22,575 bases of DNA from contig CAZNLL010000054.1 in NCBI GenBank assembly GCA_964573885.1, positions 1 through 22,575 on the forward strand, given 5' to 3'. Shown here piece after piece: positions 1 to 8,259 of the stretch. Made by a program: the position numbers and the translations under genes. The stretch comes from CAZNLL01 sp964573885 (GTDB lineage Bacteria; Desulfobacterota; DSM-4660; Desulfatiglandales; Desulfatiglandaceae). The notes under the pieces are model-generated. The model ran no database searches, was not told the origin of the DNA, and saw nothing but the letters and a program-made list of their open reading frames with translations. The first letter of the stretch is position 1, and each line of letters starts with the position of its first letter.

Positions 1-274
1 CCCTTTCAGCAACCGTCATGCCCTTGGACGTGGTAACAGTAAAGACAATGTCTCGTGACGGAAACCGGGCCCTGAAACCGTCTACCAGGGGTAGGGCGGA
101 AATCACCTCTCCCACGGAAAGGGCATGGATCCAAATGGTTCCCTCAGACAAGACCGGGGGCGGGAGTCGCAGTGCGAGCCTGTCTAGAAATCGCCTGTTT
201 CCCGTCACCACTGCAAGGGGAAGACAAAAAACAAGGACCAGAGTCCATAAAAAATGGTACAAAAGGATGAGCAT
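1..274 (-). CDS. waaA: 3-deoxy-D-manno-octulosonic acid (Kdo) transferase, N-terminal part, cut by window edge
   Basis: Only the first ~91 codons are present; the gene continues past the left edge. WaaA transfers Kdo from CMP-Kdo to lipid IVA at the inner face of the inner membrane, building the LPS inner core. The minus-strand translation begins with a hydrophobic anchor (MLILLYHFLWTLVLVF), then a basic segment with NRRFLDRLALRLP. It then has the family's hallmark IWIHALSVGEVISALPLV, with the SVGE motif containing the family's catalytic Glu, and VFTVTTSKGMTVAER, which matches the usual TTTPTG..A.R stretch. ATG at 274 is my choice; an in-frame TTG at 307 would add 11 codons, and neither has a strong Shine-Dalgarno. 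It lies 75 bases after the histidine kinase on the same strand, so co-transcription is likely. The plus-strand frame over this stretch is a shadow. Confidence 0.8.
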   Translation of the reverse strand, partial: MLILLYHFLWTLVLVFCLPLAVVTGNRRFLDRLALRLPPPVLSEGTIWIHALSVGEVISALPLVDGFRARFPSRDIVFTVTTSKGMTVAER

Positions 275-349
275 CGTAATTAAACGTTGACCCCGCGATT
301 TCCCCAAGGAGAACCATCACCATGCCCGAGGTCTTCCGTGAGGCCCGAG

Positions 350-2581
350 TTAAACCCGCACAGGTAATTCTATAATAAACCTGGTCCCTCTTGGTTCATT
401 GTCTTGGACGCGAATAAACCCATTGTGGTCCGTGATGATGGTGTTCACGATGGCGAGGCCCAGACCTGTTCCCTGCTTTTTTGTAGAAAAATAGGGCTCA
501 AAGAGCCTCATCTCATGCTCCGGAGTTATTCCTTTTCCATTGTCAGCCACTTCGATCCTCACCATCTGAAGCACTTTGTCATAATGAAGATCAATGACCA
601 CTTCGCCGTCCCCATCCATGGCCTCAATGGCGTTGTCCACCAGATTAATCATCACCCTACTCATTTGTTCTCTGTCCAGATTGAAAATGGGGACCTCCTT
701 TGAGTGGTTGAAAACGAAACTGACATCCTTGTGGGCCTCCCGGTAAAGGCTGAGGGAATCCCTGATAATCTCACTGATGTTTGAAGGTACGGGATTGGCC
801 GCAGGCATGCGGGCAAAGTTGGAAAACTCATTGACCAGCTGTTTCAAGCCCTCCACCTGTTTGATGATCATCTCCGTACACTCCTGAAAGACCTTTACGT
901 CGTCACCACTGAGTTTCTCCCCGTATCTCCTCTTGAGCCGCTGGGCGGAAAGCTGAATGGGGGTCAAAGGGTTTTTGACCTCATGGGCGATGCGCCTGGC
1001 CACCTCTCTCCAGGCGGCCATTCTCTGGGCCTTTTCGATTTCACTCAGATCCTCAAAAACGGCCACAAGGCCGAGGTAATTCCCCCGGTCGTCGCCGAGG
1101 GCGTTTAGAGAAACAAGCAGGCTCAATTGCCTGTTTCCCAGAGACAGCCTGAGTTGCTTTTTGAGAAAGCCCTTTCGGAAAAGCCCCTTATCTCCCAGAA
1201 AACCCTCGATCATCTTGATGTATTCTTCTGAAAGGATTTCCCTGTAATTCCTTCCGATAATCTCTCCGGCATGGATGTTGAGCATCCTTTCCGCGGATTT
1301 GTTCATGGTCAGGATCTTGCCCTCAGCATCTGCCGACACCACCCCGGCGGCCACATTGGCCAGGACGATCTCCATATAAAGCCGGCGCTGCTCAAGCTCA
1401 ACATTGCTCTTCCTCAACTCCAAGTTCGCTTCTTCGAGCTTGTTCTTGCTGGTCTTTAGATCCATGGTCATGCGGTTGAAGGAATTCACAAGGACACCGA
1501 TTTCGTCCTCCGCCTCCAGATCAATGAAGAAGTCATAATCTCCCGAGGCGATCTTGTTTGTGCCCTCGGCCAGTTCCCTGATGGGGATTGTAATTTCACG
1601 GGAAATATAAAAACCGAACCAGACCGATGAGAAAATGATCAGGAGGGTAACAATGGAAAGTGTGATCATGTGGCTGATTTTTATGGGTTTTTTCAACATC
1701 TTCAGCTGCCGATACTCCTCGATACCTCGAGAGACCGCCTTAAGCCTGTTTACGAAACTGCCGGGGACGAATCTAGACAGAACAATAAGACCCACCACGG
1801 CCTTTGATTCCGTCCTTGAAAAGACGGGGACAATGCCGCTGATCAGGTCCCCGTGGGGTGAAGACTGGATATACTGGTTGTCTGTGCCCTTCTCAAGGCT
1901 CTTCCTGAGCACATCCGCTCCCGGCCCCTTAAAACCGCTCAGGTCGACCCTGTGATCCTGGGCCATAGCCCTTGGGTCCAGTTTCTTGGAAAACACCTTG
2001 AGGGCGGCCAAGCGATATTCTTTGAGCTTTTCATTTACGAATTTCTCCAGGTTCTCCTTCCTGGAGAGTAGCATGTATCCTTCATAGGTGATCACCCGGC
2101 TCAGGCTGTTGCCGAAAGTGAGATTCTCTTCTGTGATCCGGTTGTAATAATCCTGGCCCACTTCCAGAGACTTCTTTAAGGACTGCTCAATCTGCAGATT
2201 GAACCAGTATTCAATAGACGAAGAGATGAACTGGACCGAAACAAAGAAAAGGATAATGGTCGGCAACAGGGAGAGGGTGACAAAGGCGAGCACCAGCTTG
2301 GTCCTCAACCTGGCCCCCATGATATTCTTTCTTCTCTCAAAGAGGAGCTTTACCAGGTTCCTTACGGTGAGAAATAGAAGGAGAAGAAGTAAAATGACGT
2401 TCAGGTTAATGAGGCCGAAAACAAGAATGCTGCTCGAAAAAGGGAGATCCACGCCGAGGTCGAAAACCCGGGTCCCGAGATAAATAAAAAAGGAGATCAC
2501 CAAAAAGAGGGAAATAATCAGGTATCTTTCCCTCCGCCGTCGCTTGCGGTCTTGTCTTTGGGCCTCGATATACTCTTTCAT
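350..2581 (-). CDS. NtrY-like membrane sensor histidine kinase (HAMP-PAS-HisKA-HATPase)
   Basis: Predicted inner-membrane sensor kinase, 743 aa. Membrane segments lie at about residues 20-38, 50-73 and 95-120. An extracytoplasmic region (~125-300) is followed by another membrane segment at ~304-327. A HAMP linker (~325-380), a coiled coil (~378-402) and a PAS domain (~403-512) follow. The HisKA box is RRIAHEVKNPLTPIQ with phospho-acceptor His533. The ATPase carries the N box NLVDNAIEAM (~647), G1 VADNGKG (~678) and LFEPYFSTKKQGTGLGLAIV (F and G2 boxes). This architecture and the AHEVKNPLTPIQLSAQRL wording fit NtrY-type kinases, which normally phosphorylate a sigma-54 activator of the NtrX class. 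No such regulator is visible: the next gene downstream is waaA. The ATG has no recognisable Shine-Dalgarno (CATTCCCTATC precedes it) and an in-frame TAA lies shortly upstream. The signal sensed is unknown. Confidence 0.9.
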   Translation of the reverse strand: MKEYIEAQRQDRKRRRRERYLIISLFLVISFFIYLGTRVFDLGVDLPFSSSILVFGLINLNVILLLLLLFLTVRNLVKLLFERRKNIMGARLRTKLVLAFVTLSLLPTIILFFVSVQFISSSIEYWFNLQIEQSLKKSLEVGQDYYNRITEENLTFGNSLSRVITYEGYMLLSRKENLEKFVNEKLKEYRLAALKVFSKKLDPRAMAQDHRVDLSGFKGPGADVLRKSLEKGTDNQYIQSSPHGDLISGIVPVFSRTESKAVVGLIVLSRFVPGSFVNRLKAVSRGIEEYRQLKMLKKPIKISHMITLSIVTLLIIFSSVWFGFYISREITIPIRELAEGTNKIASGDYDFFIDLEAEDEIGVLVNSFNRMTMDLKTSKNKLEEANLELRKSNVELEQRRLYMEIVLANVAAGVVSADAEGKILTMNKSAERMLNIHAGEIIGRNYREILSEEYIKMIEGFLGDKGLFRKGFLKKQLRLSLGNRQLSLLVSLNALGDDRGNYLGLVAVFEDLSEIEKAQRMAAWREVARRIAHEVKNPLTPIQLSAQRLKRRYGEKLSGDDVKVFQECTEMIIKQVEGLKQLVNEFSNFARMPAANPVPSNISEIIRDSLSLYREAHKDVSFVFNHSKEVPIFNLDREQMSRVMINLVDNAIEAMDGDGEVVIDLHYDKVLQMVRIEVADNGKGITPEHEMRLFEPYFSTKKQGTGLGLAIVNTIITDHNGFIRVQDNEPRGTRFIIELPVRV

Positions 2582-2660
2582 GATAGGGAATGGTGCAATG
2601 CTATTGAGCTCAGTCCCCCTGGGTTAAAACCCGGGTACAAGAGGCGGATGTAACCCCTCC

Positions 2661-2691
2661 CCGTTCCGACCCAGGGCCTTGGCCCGAACGG
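2661..2691 (-). other. Inverted repeat between DUF4390 gene and histidine kinase gene
   Basis: On the minus strand CCGTTC and GAACGG are separated by 19 bases that contain a nested GGCC-AA-GGCC. About 30 bases further on a second small inverted repeat (CCCGGGTT/AACCCAGGG) follows before the kinase start. No T-run follows, so neither is a typical intrinsic terminator. They could be a processing or attenuation structure controlling the ratio of the two genes. Function not shown. Confidence 0.35.
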
Positions 2692-2697
2692 AAGTGA

Positions 2698-3324
2698 TCA
2701 GTATCTGAAATCAACGGTGTACCAATCCGTCTCGAAATCCCACAGGGAGAGGAAAAAGAAGACATAGTGCAGATAAAAGGGCAGCCGTATCTTGTCCAAT
2801 TCTGCCATCATATGGATCCTGTAGCGCTTCCCCTTGTGGAGGTTATGAAGGGCGGTCACCTTAAAGCCGGCCACCTCGGACATGAGTCTCTTGGCCTCTT
2901 CAAAATCCTTGACCACCACTGTCTTATGGTTCCTCTCCGAGAGCCTCACCGTGTAGACCTTTTTTAGGCTATCATACCGGATAGCGTGGCTCACTTTTAA
3001 ATCACATATCTCCTGATCGGGCCAAAGATCCTTCACCTCATAAAGCCTCACAAAAAAGGTGAAGTTGATGTCAATGCCATTGTCAATGGCCTTTTTCATG
3101 TCCCCGGTAAAACACTCCTTGACCCTGAAATAGAGCAGGAGGTGATCCCGCGTATTGGTGACCACAATATCGGTCAAGTAGGCCTCCTTGCCCCAAGCAT
3201 GGGAAGCCGAGAAGAGGATAAGGAGCAACAGGACTCCCAAAGTCCACTTCAAGATCCCCCAAGCAAAAGCCAGGCAGACGGCCCCCCCTTCCTTTTGAAA
3301 CGATGACGTGTACACTTTTCTCAT
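2698..3324 (-). CDS. DUF4390 family exported/periplasmic protein
   Basis: Uncharacterised protein of the DUF4390 family, about 208 aa from the chosen start. A hydrophobic stretch (WTLGVLLLLILFSASHAWG) ending in an AxA-like site predicts a signal peptide or membrane anchor. The mature part is beta-rich (YLTDIVVTNTRDHLLLYFRV) and ends with aromatic-rich FYLHYVFFFLSLWDFETDWY, typical of the family. In deltaproteobacterial genomes such genes commonly sit directly upstream of an NtrY-type kinase, as here (116-base gap), so it may belong to the same sensing pathway; that role is inference. The start is uncertain. ATG at 3324 is used. ATG at 3393 has a good GGAG but gives an unlikely Pro/Gly-rich leader, and an internal TTG just before the hydrophobic core is also possible. 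It is transcribed away from the lpxC terminator, so a promoter probably lies in 3325-3540, though I could not identify one. Confidence 0.75.
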   Translation of the reverse strand: MRKVYTSSFQKEGGAVCLAFAWGILKWTLGVLLLLILFSASHAWGKEAYLTDIVVTNTRDHLLLYFRVKECFTGDMKKAIDNGIDINFTFFVRLYEVKDLWPDQEICDLKVSHAIRYDSLKKVYTVRLSERNHKTVVVKDFEEAKRLMSEVAGFKVTALHNLHKGKRYRIHMMAELDKIRLPFYLHYVFFFLSLWDFETDWYTVDFRY

Positions 3325-3542
3325 TATGAAGTCCGGCACGACCCCTGGACCCGCAGGATTCCCTCCTCGACACACAAGGCGCGGCGCGGTCATCCCAGTC
3401 TCCAAGGTGCCGGTGGCATTAGGTTTTATTGGGATTTCCCGAAGTATTTTATAATACTTGAGAGGCCCTTTGAATGCAAGCTATAACCCCTTAAACCCCT
3501 ATCATCCCGCGGGAGGGCTGGTTGCACCAAAAGCTCCTGGGG

Positions 3543-3579
3543 AAAAAAAAGGCCATCTTCACCTCAGTGGAAGATGGCC
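3543..3579 (-). terminator. Intrinsic terminator of lpxC
   Basis: Read on the minus strand: a perfect 10-bp stem GGCCATCTTC / GAAGATGGCC with a 9-base loop, followed at once by eight T residues (A-run 3543-3550 on the plus strand). It lies 22 bases past the lpxC stop codon and separates lpxC from the DUF4390-kinase-waaA unit. Confidence 0.92.
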
Positions 3580-3601
3580 CCAAAAAGTGTCTCGGCGGGT
3601 G

Positions 3602-4531
3602 TCAGGCAGGACGAAGCTCAGGGATTCCAAAGACCGGTATCCTTACCCGATTTTTGGTACACTCCTCGGATGTTCTGAAGCTCATGACCTTCCAGTGCTT
3701 CTTGGAGGCCATAAGGCCAGTCAGCATATGCTGGTTAAGGTAATGGCCCGATTTCTCCACCACAAAATGGCCTATAATCGGGGAACCAATAATGGAGAGG
3801 TCTCCAATAAAATCAAGGATCTTATGCCTTACGAATTCATCATGAAACCTCAGACCGTCTTCATTAAGAATCCTGAAGTCATCGATAACCACAGCATTAT
3901 CCAGGGACCCTCCCCTGGCAAACCCGTTTTCCTGCAAGGTCTGTACGTCCTTGAGAAAGCCAAAGGTCCTTGCCCTGCTGATCTCCCGCACAAAATCCCT
4001 GCCCGAGAAGGTTAAGCTGTATTCCTGATTCCTCAGCAGAGGATGATGAAAATCGATGGTGTAACTGATTTTGAGTTCTTTGCAAGGATAGGCCGCAATG
4101 GCGCGGTTACCGTCTTCCACCTTAAAGGGCTTCTTGATAACAATAAATCGTTTTGGATTGCTTTGCTCCTTGATGCCCACACTTTTCAAAAGAAATACAA
4201 ACGGGGCGGCACTACCGTCCATGATGGGGACTTCGGGGCCATCGAGTTCTACCACGGCGTTGTCGATGCCCAGGCCAAAAAAAGCCGCCATTAGGTGTTC
4301 AATCGTCGAGACCCTGCATCCGTTATTTCCTATGGTCGTGGCCAGGGTCGTGTCGAACACGTTATCAAAGCGTGCCGGGATGGCAGGGTTGCCTTCCAGG
4401 TCCCTCCGCAAAAAACAAATCCCCGTGTCAGGCGGCGCAGGCTTTATATTGAGCTTGATCCTTTTTCCGCAATGGAGGCCTATACCTGTGCAGCCAATTT
4501 CATCATTCACCGTCCGCTGTCTGTAATCCAC
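3602..4531 (-). CDS. lpxC: UDP-3-O-acyl-N-acetylglucosamine deacetylase
   Basis: Zinc-dependent cytoplasmic deacetylase that removes the acetyl group from UDP-3-O-acyl-GlcNAc, the committed step of lipid A synthesis. Length is 309 aa, normal for the family. The start is GTG at 4531: AGGAG lies 7 bases upstream, and the protein then begins with the conserved DYRQRTVNDEIGCTGIGLHCG. With this start the catalytic pair in STIEHLMAAF is Glu78-His79, the same numbers as in E. coli. The later zinc and catalytic residues fall at His236 and Asp240 (EFVRHKILDFIGDL) and His263 (SGHYLNQHM). A longer frame from an ATG at 4588 exists but adds 19 residues with no family similarity. It ends at a strong terminator and is probably a single-gene unit. 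Its promoter likely lies in the divergent region shared with mltA. Confidence 0.96.
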   Translation of the reverse strand: MDYRQRTVNDEIGCTGIGLHCGKRIKLNIKPAPPDTGICFLRRDLEGNPAIPARFDNVFDTTLATTIGNNGCRVSTIEHLMAAFFGLGIDNAVVELDGPEVPIMDGSAAPFVFLLKSVGIKEQSNPKRFIVIKKPFKVEDGNRAIAAYPCKELKISYTIDFHHPLLRNQEYSLTFSGRDFVREISRARTFGFLKDVQTLQENGFARGGSLDNAVVIDDFRILNEDGLRFHDEFVRHKILDFIGDLSIIGSPIIGHFVVEKSGHYLNQHMLTGLMASKKHWKVMSFRTSEECTKNRVRIPVFGIPELRPA

Positions 4532-4674
4532 AATGCTACTCCTTGCCTGATCTGGTGGGGTAAAGAAATTTGGCCACATGCCATGCAAATAATGTGCCTT
4601 TCCAGGAAAATGGTGACAGCAAAAATGAGAACCCCTTTCCCCTTGTAGGCCGCGGATTCTCGGGTGGGGCCTTT

Positions 4675-4701
4675 TTTATATCAAAAGAAAGACCGAATCA
4701 A
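4675..4701 (-). promoter_or_regulatory. lpxC: Possible sigma-70 promoter for lpxC
   Basis: On the minus strand TTGATT (4696-4701) and TATAAA (4675-4680) are separated by 15 bases, shorter than the preferred 17. It would give an lpxC leader of roughly 140 bases. Weak call by eye only. Confidence 0.25.
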
Positions 4702-4782
4702 GGGTCCTCAACTGTGTTAAAAGAGACACATTGCTCTGTGGAAAAGACAACACCCGAAGGGATTTCCATCCATTCCTCCCCC

Positions 4783-4811
4783 TTGAAAAAATCGGCCGCC
4801 TATATTATAAG
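4783..4811 (+). promoter_or_regulatory. mltA: Probable sigma-70 promoter for mltA
   Basis: TTGAAA (4783-4788), a 17-base spacer, then TATAAG (4806-4811). This lies about 70 bases ahead of the mltA start, inside the 350-base divergent gap between lpxC and mltA (4532-4881). Apart from this and the weaker lpxC box I see nothing else in that gap. Confidence 0.45.
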
Positions 4812-4881
4812 CGATTGAAAAGCTCAGGCCGCCATTGATCTGATCCCACCCATTCCTCCCGGCCTGGCCTTGGGGACTTCT

Positions 4882-6084
4882 ATGAGCGGTGTCACCAGAA
4901 TCCTGTGCGGGTCCCTCCTCATCGTGCTTCTGCTTTTCTGCGGATGCTACCCTGGCCTGAGAAGGGAAGCCAGGGACGCCCAGGAAGCCATGAGACCGGT
5001 CCGATTTTTCTATCCCTCCTTTCACGATGACATGCCCCTTTCCTCTCTTGCCCGGGCGATCAGAGAAAACTTGAGCTACCTCTATCGGCTGGACCCGGAA
5101 ACCCCGTTCCAATATGGACCCCACCGATTTACCTGCCGAGAGGTGCGGGGGAGCCAGGAGGCCTTCCTGAAGCTCATTGAAGAAGACCCCGGCCAGGACC
5201 GGTTGAATCAGGTCATTCAACGTGATTTTCTCGTGTACCGGGCCGCAGGAAAGGTCGGCGATGACCAGGTCCTTTTTACGGGCTACTTTGAGCCTGTTTT
5301 CCAGGCAAGTCTCACCCCGGATCACGTCTTTAAATATCCCCTCTACCGGAGGCCGGAAGACCTCCTGAGAATTGACCTTTCCCCCTTCAGCGAGAGACTT
5401 GAAGGAGAGAGTATTGTAGCAAGAATCGATGGAAACAGGGTGATTCCCTATCATTCCAGGTGCCACATCGAGGGTAAAGGTGTGCTCAGAGGTAGAGGCC
5501 TTGAAATCGCCTGGTTAAAAGATCCGGTTGATGTGGCCTTCCTCCAAATTCAGGGCTCTGGCAAGCTCAGGTTGGCCGACGGGCGGATTATATCCGTCGG
5601 CTATGATGGGTCCAATGGACGCCCTTATCGAAGCATTGGCCGTTACATGCTGAAGAAAGGGTATCTAAGCAGGGATGAGATCTCCATGCAACGTATCCGA
5701 GCATTCCTTTCCGCACACCCGGAAATGGTCCAGGAAGTGCTCAACCACAACCCTTCTTATGTCTTTTTCAGGACCCTGGAAGAGGGCCCTTTGGGCAGCC
5801 TCGGGGTCCCCCTCACGCCGGGGAGGTCACTGGCGCTGGATTCCAGCCTCTTCCCCAAGGGGGCCCTTGCCTTTATCTCCTGTGTAAAACCCCTTTTGAA
5901 CAACCGGCAACAGATTAGGGAATGGAAAAGGTTCTCTCGCTTCGTGATGAATCAGGATACCGGGGGGGCCATTAAAGGGGCCGGGCGGGCCGACCTTTTC
6001 TGGGGGAGAGGGCCCTACGCAGAAATGGCTGCAGGTCACCTCAAACATGAAGGAAGGCTCTATATCCTGATCAAAAAACCCTGA
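4882..6084 (+). CDS. mltA: Membrane-bound lytic murein transglycosylase A (MltA) lipoprotein
   Basis: Outer-membrane-anchored lytic transglycosylase that cleaves the MurNAc-GlcNAc bond of peptidoglycan, forming 1,6-anhydro-MurNAc. From the ATG at 4882 (GGGG upstream, better than the TTG at 4870) it has 400 aa. A lipoprotein signal peptide ends in LLLFCGC, with the lipidated Cys at residue 22. The MltA barrel follows (FTGYFEPVFQASL, PYHSRCHIEGKGVLRGRGLEIAWL, VAFLQIQGSGKLRLADG). The C-terminal 3D domain has MNQDTGGAIKGAGRADLFWG, whose Asp359 and Asp371 are the conserved acidic residues; one is the expected catalytic Asp. The ending RLYILIKK is typical. It is a single gene, divergent from lpxC and convergent with glyS. 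Confidence 0.95.
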   Translation: MSGVTRILCGSLLIVLLLFCGCYPGLRREARDAQEAMRPVRFFYPSFHDDMPLSSLARAIRENLSYLYRLDPETPFQYGPHRFTCREVRGSQEAFLKLIEEDPGQDRLNQVIQRDFLVYRAAGKVGDDQVLFTGYFEPVFQASLTPDHVFKYPLYRRPEDLLRIDLSPFSERLEGESIVARIDGNRVIPYHSRCHIEGKGVLRGRGLEIAWLKDPVDVAFLQIQGSGKLRLADGRIISVGYDGSNGRPYRSIGRYMLKKGYLSRDEISMQRIRAFLSAHPEMVQEVLNHNPSYVFFRTLEEGPLGSLGVPLTPGRSLALDSSLFPKGALAFISCVKPLLNNRQQIREWKRFSRFVMNQDTGGAIKGAGRADLFWGRGPYAEMAAGHLKHEGRLYILIKKP

Positions 6085-6136
6085 AACAAAAGGGCTCGGA
6101 GGGGTGGTGGAGCCAACAAGGCATCCCCCGCCGGGA

Positions 6137-8215
6137 TCAAAGAGAAAATTTTGAGAAATCGGCTATGCTTAGAAAAAGCCGGGCCAGATGCTGGAGGATC
6201 CCCACCCTGTTCTGCCTGAGGGCGTCATCCTCTTTTGTAAGCACCTCCACGCCCTCAAAGAAGGCATCCACCGGGCCTCTGAGCCGGGTCAGATGCTCAG
6301 CGGCCGTGCAAAAGTCCCCCTTCTGCAGAAAACCGGCAACATCCCCTTCCACCTTCCGGAAGGCCTCCCACAGCTCCGCTTCACAGGTCTCTTTAAACCG
6401 GGCGGAGTCCACTTGAAAGGTTTGCTTTTCCTTTTTCAGGATATTGACAATGCGCTTGTAGGTCTGGACCAGGGCGGGAAACTCCTCGGACCTGGAGGTG
6501 AATTCCTTAAGTTGATCCACCTTGGAGGTCACCCGACTCAGTTGATCAAAGTCTACCGAGACAACCGCCTCAATCAGGTCAGCCTCATGGTCGTCCCTCA
6601 GCATCATCTGCCTGTAACGTTCTGTAAAGAAATCAATGACCCTCGCAAAAGTCCTATCCCTGTCCAGGGATACATCCTGCTCCAGAACGGAAAGGGCCTG
6701 TTCTGTAAATTCCCGCAGTCCTACATGCCAGCCCATTTCCTGAAATATCCGGATAACGGCGAGGGCATGTCTGCGCAGGGCAAAGGGGTCTGCACTCCCC
6801 GATGGTTCAAGGCCGATGGCAAAGCACCCCACAACGGTATCCATCCTGTCTGCACACCCCACCACGGCACCCACAGGGGAGGTGGGCAGGTCTCCGCCCG
6901 ACCTGGTGGGGAGGTAGTGTTCGTAAATGGCCGAAGCAATGTCTTCAGGATACCCTTCCAGGCGTGCGTATTCCCTCCCCATGACCCCCTGGAGGCTCGG
7001 AAACTCGGTAACCATCTGGGTCACGAGATCGCATTTGCAAAGGCTTGCTGCGGTGCTCACCTGCTCCATCCTTAAAGGGGTCACCTTTTCAGCCAGGTAT
7101 TGCGCCAGCCTTAAAAAGCGCTGGACTTTCGCATACGAGGTTCCCAGGTCAGCCTGGTAGATGACCCTTTTAAGGTCCTTCATGCGGGCTTCCAAGGACC
7201 TTTTCCGGTCTTCATCAAAGAAAAACCGTGCATCCGAAAGCCTGGCCCTGAGAACCCGTTCATGCCCTCTTTGCACCAGGTTTTGGTCCTTTGCGAGGGT
7301 GTTGTTGACGGCCACAAAATAGGGCATGAGGCTTCCCTCGTCATCATAGACGGAAAAGTACTTCTGGTGTTCCTTCATTGCCGTGATCAGGACCGGTTCC
7401 GGGAGATCCAAAAAAACCCGGTCAAAGCTTCCGCACACGGCAGTGGGGAATTCCACGAGGTTGGCATTGGTCACCACCAGTTCGGGATCCCTCCCAGGTC
7501 TCCCCTTTACGCCCTGCGCGGCCTCTTGGATCACCTGCTCCACCACACGCCTTCTTTCGTCCTGATCCACCACCACGAAGGCCTTTTCCAGCTTCTCAAA
7601 ATAGTCAAGGACGCCTTTTACTTGGATGGCCTCCGGGGCCATGAACCGGTGCCCGTATGTTGTTCCGCCACTCCTCACCCCAGCCGCCTCAAAGGGAATA
7701 AGGGCTCCATCAAAAAGGGCCAGGATCCAGTGAATGGGGCGGACAAAGGAAAAACCTATATCTCCCCACCGCATGGACTTGGGCCATGGGATACGGCTGA
7801 TCAGGGCAGGCAGGGCCCCGGCCAGGATTTCCATGACGTCCTTTCCCGAAATTTCACGCCTCACAAAGAGGTAATCTCCTTTTCCCGTTTCCACACACTC
7901 CAGGTCTTCCACGGTCACACCCTGTTTTTGGGCAAAACCCAAAGCGGCCTTGGTGGGTTTCCCCTCCCCGTCATAGGCCACGTCTTTTGGAGGGCCCCAG
8001 ATCTCCTTGACCAGGTCGTCCTGCCGTTCGGCGATCCCCTTTCCCACCAGGACCAGCCGCCGGGGGGTGCCATAAGTGGACAGGCTTCCTTTCCTCTTTA
8101 TGCGGTTCTCCTCCAGACAAGCATCGGCCAGTTCCTTAAACGCCTTCAATCCCTCATCGAGATAGTCCGAGGGGATCTCCTCGGTGCCGATCTCCAAAAG
8201 CAACTCAGCGCTCAT
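6137..8215 (-). CDS. glyS: Glycine--tRNA ligase beta subunit
   Basis: Large subunit of the heterotetrameric bacterial glycyl-tRNA synthetase; with GlyQ it charges tRNA-Gly. At 692 aa the length is normal. The N-terminus MSAELLLEIGTEEIPSDYLDEGL is the family signature, and IPWPKSMRWGDIGFSFVRPIHW and MKEHQKYFSVYDDEG are conserved blocks. Later features are SLCKCDLVTQMVTEFPSLQGVMGREYA and LPTRSGGDLPTSPVGAVVGCADRMDT. The last ~110 residues form the DALR-type anticodon-binding region, ending RVGILQHLARLFLSIADFSKF. GGGGA six bases before the ATG is the likely ribosome site. It lies 44 bases downstream of glyQ on the same strand, one operon. Confidence 0.97.
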   Translation of the reverse strand: MSAELLLEIGTEEIPSDYLDEGLKAFKELADACLEENRIKRKGSLSTYGTPRRLVLVGKGIAERQDDLVKEIWGPPKDVAYDGEGKPTKAALGFAQKQGVTVEDLECVETGKGDYLFVRREISGKDVMEILAGALPALISRIPWPKSMRWGDIGFSFVRPIHWILALFDGALIPFEAAGVRSGGTTYGHRFMAPEAIQVKGVLDYFEKLEKAFVVVDQDERRRVVEQVIQEAAQGVKGRPGRDPELVVTNANLVEFPTAVCGSFDRVFLDLPEPVLITAMKEHQKYFSVYDDEGSLMPYFVAVNNTLAKDQNLVQRGHERVLRARLSDARFFFDEDRKRSLEARMKDLKRVIYQADLGTSYAKVQRFLRLAQYLAEKVTPLRMEQVSTAASLCKCDLVTQMVTEFPSLQGVMGREYARLEGYPEDIASAIYEHYLPTRSGGDLPTSPVGAVVGCADRMDTVVGCFAIGLEPSGSADPFALRRHALAVIRIFQEMGWHVGLREFTEQALSVLEQDVSLDRDRTFARVIDFFTERYRQMMLRDDHEADLIEAVVSVDFDQLSRVTSKVDQLKEFTSRSEEFPALVQTYKRIVNILKKEKQTFQVDSARFKETCEAELWEAFRKVEGDVAGFLQKGDFCTAAEHLTRLRGPVDAFFEGVEVLTKEDDALRQNRVGILQHLARLFLSIADFSKFSL

Positions 8216-8259
8216 GGCTATTCCCCGTCATTTATTATGGATCCTTTCCAGCATTCCGA

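Noticed and set aside
18..290. 90-codon plus-strand frame at the left edge
   Set aside because: The minus strand here encodes the start of a Kdo transferase with the SVGE motif.
3458..4526. Long plus-strand open frames opposite lpxC
   Set aside because: They mirror lpxC, which has clear catalytic residues on the minus strand; the plus-strand translations show no family features.
4717..5466. 249-codon minus-strand open frame over mltA and its upstream region
   Set aside because: It lies opposite the well-supported MltA reading frame and its translation has no domain-like segments.
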